Positions 43,636 to 51,073 of a DNA stretch of 64,000 nucleotides are shown here, piece after piece. The translations under genes were made by a program, and so were the position numbers. This stretch comes from Rhizobium sp. BK313 (GTDB taxonomy: Bacteria; Pseudomonadota; Alphaproteobacteria; Rhizobiales; Rhizobiaceae), in contig NZ_JACHZQ010000006.1 of assembly GCF_014193655.1 (NCBI RefSeq), positions 186,001 to 250,000 on the forward strand, in the 5' to 3' direction. The number at the start of each line of letters is the position of its first letter. Positions within the stretch are counted from its first letter, which is position 1. The notes below the pieces were generated by a model. The model did not search any database. It was not told the DNA's origin and saw only the letters and a list, made by a program, of their open reading frames with translations.

Positions 43636-44556
43636 TTATATTGACCTTCTCGCAAATGAGAGATTCACTTTCGGCGCATCCCTCAATCTTGTGGCGACAG
43701 CTTCTGCATCTCGGACAAATATTTCGTTCAAAGATACAAGATCGGAACGCTCCGAAATGCAGCGCGTCTCAGGATCATATGCACTTTGATGAAACCCATG
43801 GGACTGGAGCAAGCTGACGACCTCTGCCTTCGACGTCCCGAATCTCTGCAAGGTCCAGTCCTGCAATTCAATGACAAGCACTTTCAAATTCGGATTGCCG
43901 AGGAGGTTGGACGCCCCTATCAGAGCGTTCATCTCATACCCCTCCACATCCATCTTTATAGCTGCGGGGTTCAGCGCAATCTCCTGGTGGTCAAGGGCGA
44001 CCATCTCGATGAGTGCAGTCTGCTTGTTCTCCACTCCGTCGGCAACTATGTGATCCAGCCCGCCTTTACTTGTCGTTATATTGACTGATCCTCGTTTTTC
44101 GCCAACAGCACAGTTATGCGTAAAAATTTTGGGTTCTAATTGATTGAGCCTGATATTTCTCTGGAGCTTACCGTATGTCTCAGGGTTAGCTTCGAATGCG
44201 ACTGAGGTCGCTCCCGTGATTGTTGTGACCCAGATGGAGTATATTCCAACATTCGCTCCGACGTCGATAAATTGGTCTCCGTCGCGCAAAAAGTGGGCTA
44301 GAAGCATCATCTCTTCGTAGTCGGGAATAGAATTAGAATATACAGCAGAGCCGTAATTTTCCTTACGCCCCAATATGATATCAAATTTTCCGCCAACCGA
44401 AACCACATGCTCTGAGCGCATTGCTATCTTTGCAATGTTCCACAAAAAGTAATCACCTATGGCGCGAAATCTTGATCCATAGTTCAACGGATGTTGCCAT
44501 ATATTACGCATCACTGCGTATCTACCTCGCAGCATCCAATATATCCGATTGATCAT
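43636..44556 (-). CDS. FkbM-family SAM-dependent methyltransferase
   Basis: A 306-residue class I methyltransferase. FIDVGANVGIYS (residues 97-108) is the SAM-binding loop, FEANPETYGKLQRNI the ribose-binding region, and IKMDVEGYE (200-208) the FkbM signature. FkbM enzymes O-methylate small molecules and sugars; a peptide or a modified residue is possible here. The ATG at 44556 has GGGGGGAGGGC immediately upstream; the longer frame to 44682 overlaps the cyclase gene. It is 115 bases downstream of the STAND-cyclase gene on the same strand, so it may be the last gene of the RiPP operon. Confidence 0.8.
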   Translation of the reverse strand: MINRIYWMLRGRYAVMRNIWQHPLNYGSRFRAIGDYFLWNIAKIAMRSEHVVSVGGKFDIILGRKENYGSAVYSNSIPDYEEMMLLAHFLRDGDQFIDVGANVGIYSIWVTTITGATSVAFEANPETYGKLQRNIRLNQLEPKIFTHNCAVGEKRGSVNITTSKGGLDHIVADGVENKQTALIEMVALDHQEIALNPAAIKMDVEGYEMNALIGASNLLGNPNLKVLVIELQDWTLQRFGTSKAEVVSLLQSHGFHQSAYDPETRCISERSDLVSLNEIFVRDAEAVATRLRDAPKVNLSFARRSI

Positions 44557-44671
44557 GCCCTCCCCCCGAGTGCACATTGACGTAGAGTTCACTAACAAAT
44601 GAATTCCCGCAACTAATCTCCGCGGTAGCAATCGGGCGCTTACTCCCGTTCGTCGGAAGACGAAAGGGAGT

Positions 44672-47317
44672 CTAGCTTGCAATAGCGGCCCTGCACGACA
44701 TCAACATTTCATTCCAATCGCGCTTAGCCCCTTTATCACTCTCGCGTCGGAATCGCTTGTTTCCCAAGGCAGTGTCGATCGCGGATATGATCTTACGGAA
44801 ATCGGCATCGTCGGTTGGCTCAAATTGCACCCCTAGGCGAGTGAGTTGAGCGTTAACTGCCCCAATGATCTCTGCCGCCCCCGCCCAATCCTCCTTGGCA
44901 GCAAGCACTCCGCTTATCGCGGACAGGGCGAGATTCACCACCATTGGGTAGTCGTATTTCTCTCCAATGGCCAGAGCTCTGCCCGCAAACGTGGCAGCAT
45001 TCCGCCAATCACCGCTGTGTAGTCTAAAATGAGCAAGATTTTGGTACAGGTGCCCCGGCCAATAGGTGTCGCCCAGTTGGTCAAGTAGCTTCAGCGCTTC
45101 CTGATAGTGCTCTTCAGCGGTTGCTTCATGGCCCTCAGCGCGTTCCCCTTCCCCGATAGCAATAAGTGCAAGCACGGTTCCGTAGTCATCACCAATTCGA
45201 CTTGATAGTTCCAACGAATTCGCGATCAACGCTCCCCCTGCCTCGAGATCGCCTGCCGTAGCGTTTGCGATGCCGGCAATAATCCCCGCACCTGCAATTC
45301 CTGCTTCGTTCTCCAGTTCGGAATAAATTCGGTGACTTTCGGCGCCGTATTCAAGCGCTGTCTGAGGGTCGCCAGACATGTATCTGATCAACGCCGCAGA
45401 CTTCAAAATGCCTGCGAGCGGTTCCGGTTCGGCTGTTGCCCGCGCATGCTCCAGTGCCCTGTCTGACCACGTTCTCGCCTCGGAAAACTGGCCCCTGGAT
45501 ATCCAAAGCCACGTCAGTGCCTCAATCAGCTTTGCCGATTCCACAGCGCTGGAACCCTTCATCCGCCATTCCAACGCTACTCGAATGTTTCCAGATTCCT
45601 GTATTAGATGCTCCACGAAATCGCGCTGGTTGAACTTCAGGACATTCGGCGCGGACGAGAGAACTAGGTCGGCGAAATAGTCTGCGTGGCGATCCCGGAT
45701 AACCTCGTACTCGCTCGAGTCTCGCAGTCGATCGAGGGCAAAATCGCGAATAGTGTCCAGCATGTTGAGGCGCGGTCGACCGAGAGCCATCGTCCTAGAT
45801 AATAGACTTTTATCCAGGAGAGCTTCGACTTGTTCGACCACGTCGACATCACCCTTGAATAAGGATTCAGCCGCGTGGAGATCGAATCCGCCATTGAACA
45901 CCGCCACGGCATAAAAAAACCGTCGTTGCCCTTCTGTCAGAAGATGGTCGCTCCAATCGATCATCATACGAAGGGTGCGATGACGAGGATCAATATCCCT
46001 TACTTTGCTTCGAAGGTCCTGCATTCTTGATTGAAGCCGGTCCTCCAATTCGGCGATACTTAATAGACCGACATGCGACGCCGCCAATTCAAGCGCTAGT
46101 GGTAGCCCGTCGAGCCGCCGACATATCCTAGAGACTAAAGTTAGGCTGTCACCTTTCAGGCTGAAGTCTGGTCGCTCGCGTTGCAGGAAATTGAGAAAGA
46201 GTTGAACGGACGGGTTTTCGCGAACCTGATCGTAATCTGCCCCTTCATCGGGAGGAGTTAGGGGACTTACGACGAGTTCGATCTCAGAGCGTAATTTGAG
46301 GAGCTCGCGGCTCGTGGTCACCACAGTGACACCGGGACATTTCCGAAGGATGACATTTACGACGGCCGCGCCATCTACAAGATGTTCAAAAGTATCAAGT
46401 ATTAGCAATATTTCTGCGCTGCCGAGCGAATTGCACACGGTTTCCACAGCCGAAACGCCCGGCACCTCTTGCAGGCCGACGGCCTTGCAAATCTCCGAAC
46501 CGATCAACTCCGGATCATCAATTTCTCTCAACTGTATGAAGAACACGCCACGGGAAAAGGAACTTATTGCTGTCCTTGCAGCATGGATTGCCAAGCTGGT
46601 CTTGCCTACGCCGCCAGTGCCGGTCAGGGTGATGAGCCGATTCTTCTTATCTACTATGATGCGATTGAGCTGGGCCATTTCGGCTTCCCGCCCGTAGAGC
46701 GTGGGTACGTCAGAAGGCAAATTGGTGCGGTTCGCGCCAATAGACGAGATAGGCGCGAAATCGCTTTGCAGTCCGGGGATCACCAGATCAAACAGGGCTT
46801 CCGGATACCGAAGGTCCTTTAGGCGATGGAAGCCGAGATCGCGTATTCCCACGCGCGTTCCAACCGGGCCCTGTGCTATCTCCTCACGGACAGTGTTCGA
46901 AATTACAATCTGACCTCCGTGCGCCGCAGAAGCGATACGAGCCGCACGATGAACTTCTATTCCAGTTATTGCGGTTTCGTGTCTCCTTACGTTTCCAGTG
47001 TGCAATCCCATCCGAACCAATGGCTTACAGCCTTGACGCCATTCTTCCGCAGTCAGTGCAACTTGCGCATCAATTGCGGCCTGAACGCCTTGAGCAGAGG
47101 CTGGAAAGAGTGCAAATACGGCATCTCCAACAACGTTTATCTCTTCGCCACCATAAGAATGAATGGCGTCGCGCAACAGCTCATAATGCCGAAAGAGCAT
47201 GTTCTCATAGAGATCGGGGTAAGACTCCACTAGATTTGTTGATCCCTCGATGTCGGTAAACAGCATGCAAACGCTATTTCCCGGCAGGTGGTAAGGGCTT
47301 TCTACCTGGGTTTCCAT
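44672..47317 (-). CDS. adenylate cyclase - STAND ATPase - repeat regulatory protein
   Basis: An 881-residue signalling protein. A class III cyclase domain spans about residues 15-180 (LFTDIEGST at 19-27 and VGDAVFALF at 63-71 hold the two metal Asp residues). An NB-ARC/STAND-type ATPase follows, with P-loop GTGGVGKT at 233-240 and the Walker B-like ILLILDTFEH. After about residue 600, TPR-like helical repeats rich in Ala and Leu end the protein. Such proteins usually bind partners or ligands through the repeats. I chose the ATG at 47317 (GAGAGGTGC upstream), overlapping tfuA by 16 bases; the start at 47380 would overlap by 79. Position in the RiPP operon suggests control of peptide production. 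Confidence 0.87.
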   Translation of the reverse strand: METQVESPYHLPGNSVCMLFTDIEGSTNLVESYPDLYENMLFRHYELLRDAIHSYGGEEINVVGDAVFALFPASAQGVQAAIDAQVALTAEEWRQGCKPLVRMGLHTGNVRRHETAITGIEVHRAARIASAAHGGQIVISNTVREEIAQGPVGTRVGIRDLGFHRLKDLRYPEALFDLVIPGLQSDFAPISSIGANRTNLPSDVPTLYGREAEMAQLNRIIVDKKNRLITLTGTGGVGKTSLAIHAARTAISSFSRGVFFIQLREIDDPELIGSEICKAVGLQEVPGVSAVETVCNSLGSAEILLILDTFEHLVDGAAVVNVILRKCPGVTVVTTSRELLKLRSEIELVVSPLTPPDEGADYDQVRENPSVQLFLNFLQRERPDFSLKGDSLTLVSRICRRLDGLPLALELAASHVGLLSIAELEDRLQSRMQDLRSKVRDIDPRHRTLRMMIDWSDHLLTEGQRRFFYAVAVFNGGFDLHAAESLFKGDVDVVEQVEALLDKSLLSRTMALGRPRLNMLDTIRDFALDRLRDSSEYEVIRDRHADYFADLVLSSAPNVLKFNQRDFVEHLIQESGNIRVALEWRMKGSSAVESAKLIEALTWLWISRGQFSEARTWSDRALEHARATAEPEPLAGILKSAALIRYMSGDPQTALEYGAESHRIYSELENEAGIAGAGIIAGIANATAGDLEAGGALIANSLELSSRIGDDYGTVLALIAIGEGERAEGHEATAEEHYQEALKLLDQLGDTYWPGHLYQNLAHFRLHSGDWRNAATFAGRALAIGEKYDYPMVVNLALSAISGVLAAKEDWAGAAEIIGAVNAQLTRLGVQFEPTDDADFRKIISAIDTALGNKRFRRESDKGAKRDWNEMLMSCRAAIAS

Positions 47318-48489
47318 AGCAGCACCTCTCCCGCTTTTGCTGCCTGATCCTGCGCAATCAAATATTTCCTTCGAAGACATTTCGTCAGAGCGAGTTGACC
47401 TAGGTATGTTCTTAGACGCTTAGAGTACGGTGAGTCATTTTCCACGAATTGCACCAGGTCGTTCCATGAGGCAGCACCATGGTCGTCGGCCAACTGACGT
47501 TCAGCTTGCCGGAGATCCTCGCTTTCTGGCCGAAGGCCACGTCGCTTCGCTTCGGAGACGGCCCTCTGATAAATGTTGAACTTCATCAGATAGGCCTCGA
47601 ATTCGCCCGAACCCCGAAGTATATGCCAAATCAACGAGATCGGCACGGTGAATTCTCCGCTTTGGCGGTTAATTTCGTTGCGCAACCTGATGTAGGCCCT
47701 GCCGGAACAAAGAAGCCACTCGATAAATTCCGGCTCAATTTGCTGAAAGTCTGCGCCACTCAAAGGATCAGCGCTTCGCTCTCTACCGCTGCCTAGAAGC
47801 CCAAACAGTCGAGATGACCCGAACTGACGACCGGAACCGTTGTCGGCCTTCAGTAATCTCGAGACAAGCCGAGCAGCTTTAATCGCATCGGTGCGCTTTG
47901 TGTCTATCTCTCTCAAGAAGCCGAGGATGCCGCTAGGCAGTTGCAGATTGGCCCGTCGACAGGCACTGGACCACGTCCTGCGACTAAAGTGTAACGACTG
48001 AGCCGCCGCGATAATCTTTTCGGCCTCGGACGCTTCCACAAGGCCTTTCCTAATTGCTCGCCGTAAAGCAATCCTCATGTTGATAAGTGGTTCCGTAAGG
48101 GATGGAAACGGCATCTCCTCGCGAAACAGAACCGCGACCTCGTCCTCGTTGGATATCACTCGATCTTTGAACAACCGATATATGATCCCTGCGCCGAGCA
48201 CCCCCGCGGGACGACAGTCGGCAGCTCGAAGTGCGCCCATGCTGGAGGCGCCGACCACAACCGCGCCGTCCTGAACAACGTCGACGACTTCACGTGGCGA
48301 AATGGAAAGCACACCGCCAAACAGGCCGTCGAGTAACAGAAAGTACCCGTGCCTTAGGATACGATAAGCATAAAGGTCCCCCCGACTTGCCGGAGGCCTT
48401 ATGATCGCGTCTGGCAAAATGGACCGTATTTCCCATGCAGGGGCACTCGGACCAACAAACACAACCGGCGGCATTCTGCTTGCGTCCAT
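47302..48489 (-). CDS. tfuA: TfuA-like protein
   Basis: A 395-residue protein whose N-terminal 130 residues hold the TfuA domain. Key stretches are SISPREVVDVVQDG (63-75), VVVGASSMGALRAADC (77-92) and GAGIIYRLFKDRVISNEDEVAV (99-120). TfuA proteins partner YcaO enzymes, notably in thioamide formation on peptides and methyl-coenzyme M reductase, and were first linked to trifolitoxin. The C-terminal about 260 residues are extra, helical and charged, with no family I recognise. The ATG lies 2 bases after the ycaO stop, and the end overlaps the regulator gene, so the genes are one operon. Confidence 0.85.
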   Translation of the reverse strand: MDASRMPPVVFVGPSAPAWEIRSILPDAIIRPPASRGDLYAYRILRHGYFLLLDGLFGGVLSISPREVVDVVQDGAVVVGASSMGALRAADCRPAGVLGAGIIYRLFKDRVISNEDEVAVLFREEMPFPSLTEPLINMRIALRRAIRKGLVEASEAEKIIAAAQSLHFSRRTWSSACRRANLQLPSGILGFLREIDTKRTDAIKAARLVSRLLKADNGSGRQFGSSRLFGLLGSGRERSADPLSGADFQQIEPEFIEWLLCSGRAYIRLRNEINRQSGEFTVPISLIWHILRGSGEFEAYLMKFNIYQRAVSEAKRRGLRPESEDLRQAERQLADDHGAASWNDLVQFVENDSPYSKRLRTYLGQLALTKCLRRKYLIAQDQAAKAGEVLLWKPR

Positions 48490-48491
48490 CG

Positions 48492-49712
48492 CTACAACAG
48501 GTGTCTTGCGCTTCGCCAGCCGATGCGATGGCGATCGATTGAAAACAGCGAGAGGCCGGGGATGCGAACTCTTACAACCGGTAAGCCCAGTGACTTCCGT
48601 GTCATGTCGACTATTATCGTCTGTGTAACTCCAACTCCCTTCAACCTCTTGAGAATAAAATCGATTTCCGCTGCGAGGTCTGGCAACTTTGTGTTGGCAA
48701 TCGTGGAGAAGTGATGTCTGGTCGAAGAATCTTGAAACCTACGCTCGGTACGCCGCGGGTGGGGTGGTATCTGGTTGTAGGAGTCACGAGCGCCATGAAT
48801 AACTCCGAGCCGCGATTGGTATGATTCTAAGATCGCATGGGTGACAGCAGTCTCAGCAACAAGGTCCGCGCCCCAACCGACAAACGTCAGTGGCATCGGA
48901 CCGTTGGTCCCACAAAAGGACGGATCGATCAAAGTGCATGAGATCACAGCGATCTCCAGATCAGTGGTTAGGTCTTCCAGAACGAGCTCTAGGTTTGCGT
49001 TTCTAGCGCGCTCGACAAGCGCTTTGGGTTTGGCAGGAAGCGACTCGAGATCAATCCGTCTGCCGATAGGTCCGGTGTCCCCCTCATCCCCATACTGTTT
49101 GAAGAACTGACATTGGCTGACAGAATCTCGTTCAACAATTTCCAGGATCGCGTTTCGCACAGCCTGACCATGGGTGAACCCTGCAGCCAAGCCATTGGTG
49201 TCAACCTGACCGAGGATACCTTCCTTTGCGGGGGATCGCGCCAGATCGGCTAAAATCCAGATCGGATGCGCGTTCATCAGTTCCCAGCCCTCGACCCATT
49301 CGAACAGCGATTCCGGGCGATAAGTCGTCTCGGGAGGAATGTCGAAAGACAAAGGATCTGCGACACGGGCATCCGAGACGGCAAGTTCGACATAACTGGC
49401 AATCCGAGGCTTGCTTTCGAACTCCTCCGCGGATACCCGCTCTACCGCCTCCATTAGCGCACCAATGCGAGCCGTTTCCTTGTTCGTTCCCTTGCCTAGA
49501 TGGGTTGTTAAGTCTTTTGCCAAGGGGGTCACCGCAGCAAATACGGGAATACCCAAGACGTCGAGTGACGTGATATCGGTTACACGCGTAATCGGAATTT
49601 TACCGATCGCCGAGTTGAGAGATAGCTCGCGTTTGGCTTCTCTTGAAGCGCAATACCCCTCATCACAGCGGTCATAGAGCGGCCAACTGTCGAGCACATG
49701 AGGCGAAATCAC
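48492..49712 (-). CDS. YcaO-domain cyclodehydratase/thioamidation enzyme
   Basis: A 406-residue YcaO protein. The ATP/Mg-binding motifs are visible: GKGTNKETARIGALMEAVER (residues 73-92), TNGLAAG (172-178) and ILEIVERD (189-196). YcaO enzymes use ATP to activate a peptide backbone amide, forming azolines, thioamides or amidines. The C-terminus lacks the PxPxP tail seen in many azoline-forming YcaOs, which fits a TfuA-dependent type. The start codon is 4 bases after the stop of the putative precursor peptide and 2 bases separate its stop from tfuA. It is the core biosynthetic enzyme of this locus. Confidence 0.9.
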   Translation of the reverse strand: MISPHVLDSWPLYDRCDEGYCASREAKRELSLNSAIGKIPITRVTDITSLDVLGIPVFAAVTPLAKDLTTHLGKGTNKETARIGALMEAVERVSAEEFESKPRIASYVELAVSDARVADPLSFDIPPETTYRPESLFEWVEGWELMNAHPIWILADLARSPAKEGILGQVDTNGLAAGFTHGQAVRNAILEIVERDSVSQCQFFKQYGDEGDTGPIGRRIDLESLPAKPKALVERARNANLELVLEDLTTDLEIAVISCTLIDPSFCGTNGPMPLTFVGWGADLVAETAVTHAILESYQSRLGVIHGARDSYNQIPPHPRRTERRFQDSSTRHHFSTIANTKLPDLAAEIDFILKRLKGVGVTQTIIVDMTRKSLGLPVVRVRIPGLSLFSIDRHRIGWRSARHLL

Positions 49713-49716
49713 GATT

Positions 49717-49920
49717 TCAGAATCCGCAGACGATAGAGTGTTCCTTGTTAAGATAAATATGCGACCCCGTTTTTTGGCCGATGTTCACCAGAACTCCGAT
49801 TTCTTGATCGGACAGGTTTCCGATTACATCGTGCACCGCCTTCGGGAGCATATCCTCCTGTACGTCAGGGATCACATTCGCATCTTTCAGCTTCTTAAAG
49901 TTGGACTGGAAATCTGGCAT
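49717..49920 (-). CDS. putative RiPP precursor peptide (67 aa)
   Basis: A small ORF behind the near-perfect Shine-Dalgarno AAAGGAGGTCAGG, ending 4 bases before ycaO. The 67 residues read as a leader-core peptide: an amphipathic N-terminal two-thirds (LPKAVHDVIGNLSDQEIGVL, residues 25-44, looks like a leader helix), then a C-terminal TGSHIYLNKEHSIVCGF (51-67). That tail has Ser53, Ser62 and a lone Cys65 near the end, as in trifolitoxin, whose core also carries one near-terminal Cys. No double-glycine cleavage site is obvious. The role is inferred from size, position and ribosome site; I recognise no named precursor family. Confidence 0.75.
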   Translation of the reverse strand: MPDFQSNFKKLKDANVIPDVQEDMLPKAVHDVIGNLSDQEIGVLVNIGQKTGSHIYLNKEHSIVCGF

Positions 49921-50048
49921 CCTGACCTCCTTTGGGCCTGGAGAAATTTTCTAACTCTTTCCAGATCGCTGTCAATGATCGCGACAAATCGCTCGCCGCG
50001 CGCTGAGAACAATAGAGTTTTTTACGGGCATTTGTCGAGTATTATGGC

Positions 50049-50066
50049 ATAGCTCGAAAGAGCTAT
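50049..50066. promoter_or_regulatory. dyad in the divergent promoter region of the RiPP locus
   Basis: ATAGCTC-GAAA-GAGCTAT is a perfect 7-bp hairpin/dyad between the precursor gene (minus) and the diiron oxidase gene (plus); a third ATAGCT lies about 8 bases further on. It may be an operator controlling both directions. Confidence 0.45.
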
Positions 50067-50153
50067 CGGATTGGATAGCTGTTTTTAAACTGGTCCGTTC
50101 TCAAAATGCGCCTAGATTTATTATCCCTGATCCGTACCAAGAGGGGTGTCGTC

Positions 50154-50840
50154 ATGGGTATGCTTAAAAGACAATCGAATAGTGGTATGATGAGGGGAAG
50201 AGTTGAACTCTGCTTGCCAACGCTTCACGCGGCTTTTGATGATCTTTGGCGAACAGATCCTGTTCGGGAAATAACCATTGCGTTCTTGGTCCTTCTTCAT
50301 CAGATCATGCGAGCGTCCGTTCCCCTCATGCAAAGCGCAGCGGAACGATGCGACCAATTGAAGGGAGCCGATGAACTTGCGCCGTTGCTGGGGGAATATT
50401 ATCGGCATCATGTAACTGAAGAAATGCATCACGATACCTGGGGCCTTGACGATCTTAAGGCTGCCGGATGCGATCCTAAGGCGGTTTTATCCGTCACACC
50501 CTCTGTCGAAGTCGCACGGTTGGTAGGCGCTCAATATTATTGGACCCTGCATCACCACCCGCTGATGCTGCTCGGATATATTGCTGTCCTTGAAGCTTTT
50601 CCGCCAGCAGACAGTAAGGTCGATGAGATACGAGATCGATCAGGTCTGCCGGAGCCCTGTTTTAGAACGTTGAGAATACACGGGGATCTTGATCCAACCC
50701 ACAGCGAAGAGATCGATGAGACGTTTGATATGCTGCCATTAAACCAGTGGCATATTGAAATGGTTGGTTTAAGCGTCGTTCATAGCTGCAACACGCTGGC
50801 GGAAAGCGTCCGCGCTTTACGCCCACTTTATCTGCGCTAG
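50154..50840 (+). CDS. haem-oxygenase-like diiron oxidase (iron-containing redox enzyme family)
   Basis: A 228-residue helical protein. HHVTEEMHHDTW (about residues 85-96), LGYIAVLEAF (about 143-152) and HGDLDPTHSEEID (about 177-189) give the Glu/His/Glu/His/Asp/His ligand pattern of haem-oxygenase-like diiron oxidases. This group includes enzymes for N-oxidation, desaturation and C-C cleavage of amino acids or fatty acyl chains. I use the ATG at 50154 because AAGAGGGGTGTC precedes it; an ATG at 50106 is also in frame. It is divergent from the precursor/YcaO operon and probably a tailoring enzyme of the same pathway. Confidence 0.75.
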   Translation: MGMLKRQSNSGMMRGRVELCLPTLHAAFDDLWRTDPVREITIAFLVLLHQIMRASVPLMQSAAERCDQLKGADELAPLLGEYYRHHVTEEMHHDTWGLDDLKAAGCDPKAVLSVTPSVEVARLVGAQYYWTLHHHPLMLLGYIAVLEAFPPADSKVDEIRDRSGLPEPCFRTLRIHGDLDPTHSEEIDETFDMLPLNQWHIEMVGLSVVHSCNTLAESVRALRPLYLR

Positions 50841-50845
50841 CATAG

Positions 50846-50871
50846 CGAGAGCATCGGTGAGTCCGCTCTCG
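50846..50871 (+). terminator. stem-loop after the diiron oxidase gene
   Basis: CGAGAGC pairs with GCTCTCG over a 12-base loop, 6 bases past the stop. A second dyad CCCGAGCC/GGCTCGGG (50882-50923) follows. Neither has a T-run, so rho-independent termination is uncertain. Confidence 0.35.
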
Positions 50872-51073
50872 TGCAAATCGTCCCGAGCCATAAGCCAACG
50901 GCCTCAGCGATGGCGGGCTCGGGGAAGCGCAAGCGCTTGAACCCAGTCGTGGGCTGTTGCATCCCGGCACTTCCGCGCTTCAAAAGCCTACCTTTCCCGC
51001 ACGCTACGATTTGCGTATATTAGTTATCTCTAAATTTATCGGGGTTCAACGATCGGCAAGAGGGGTGTTCGCC

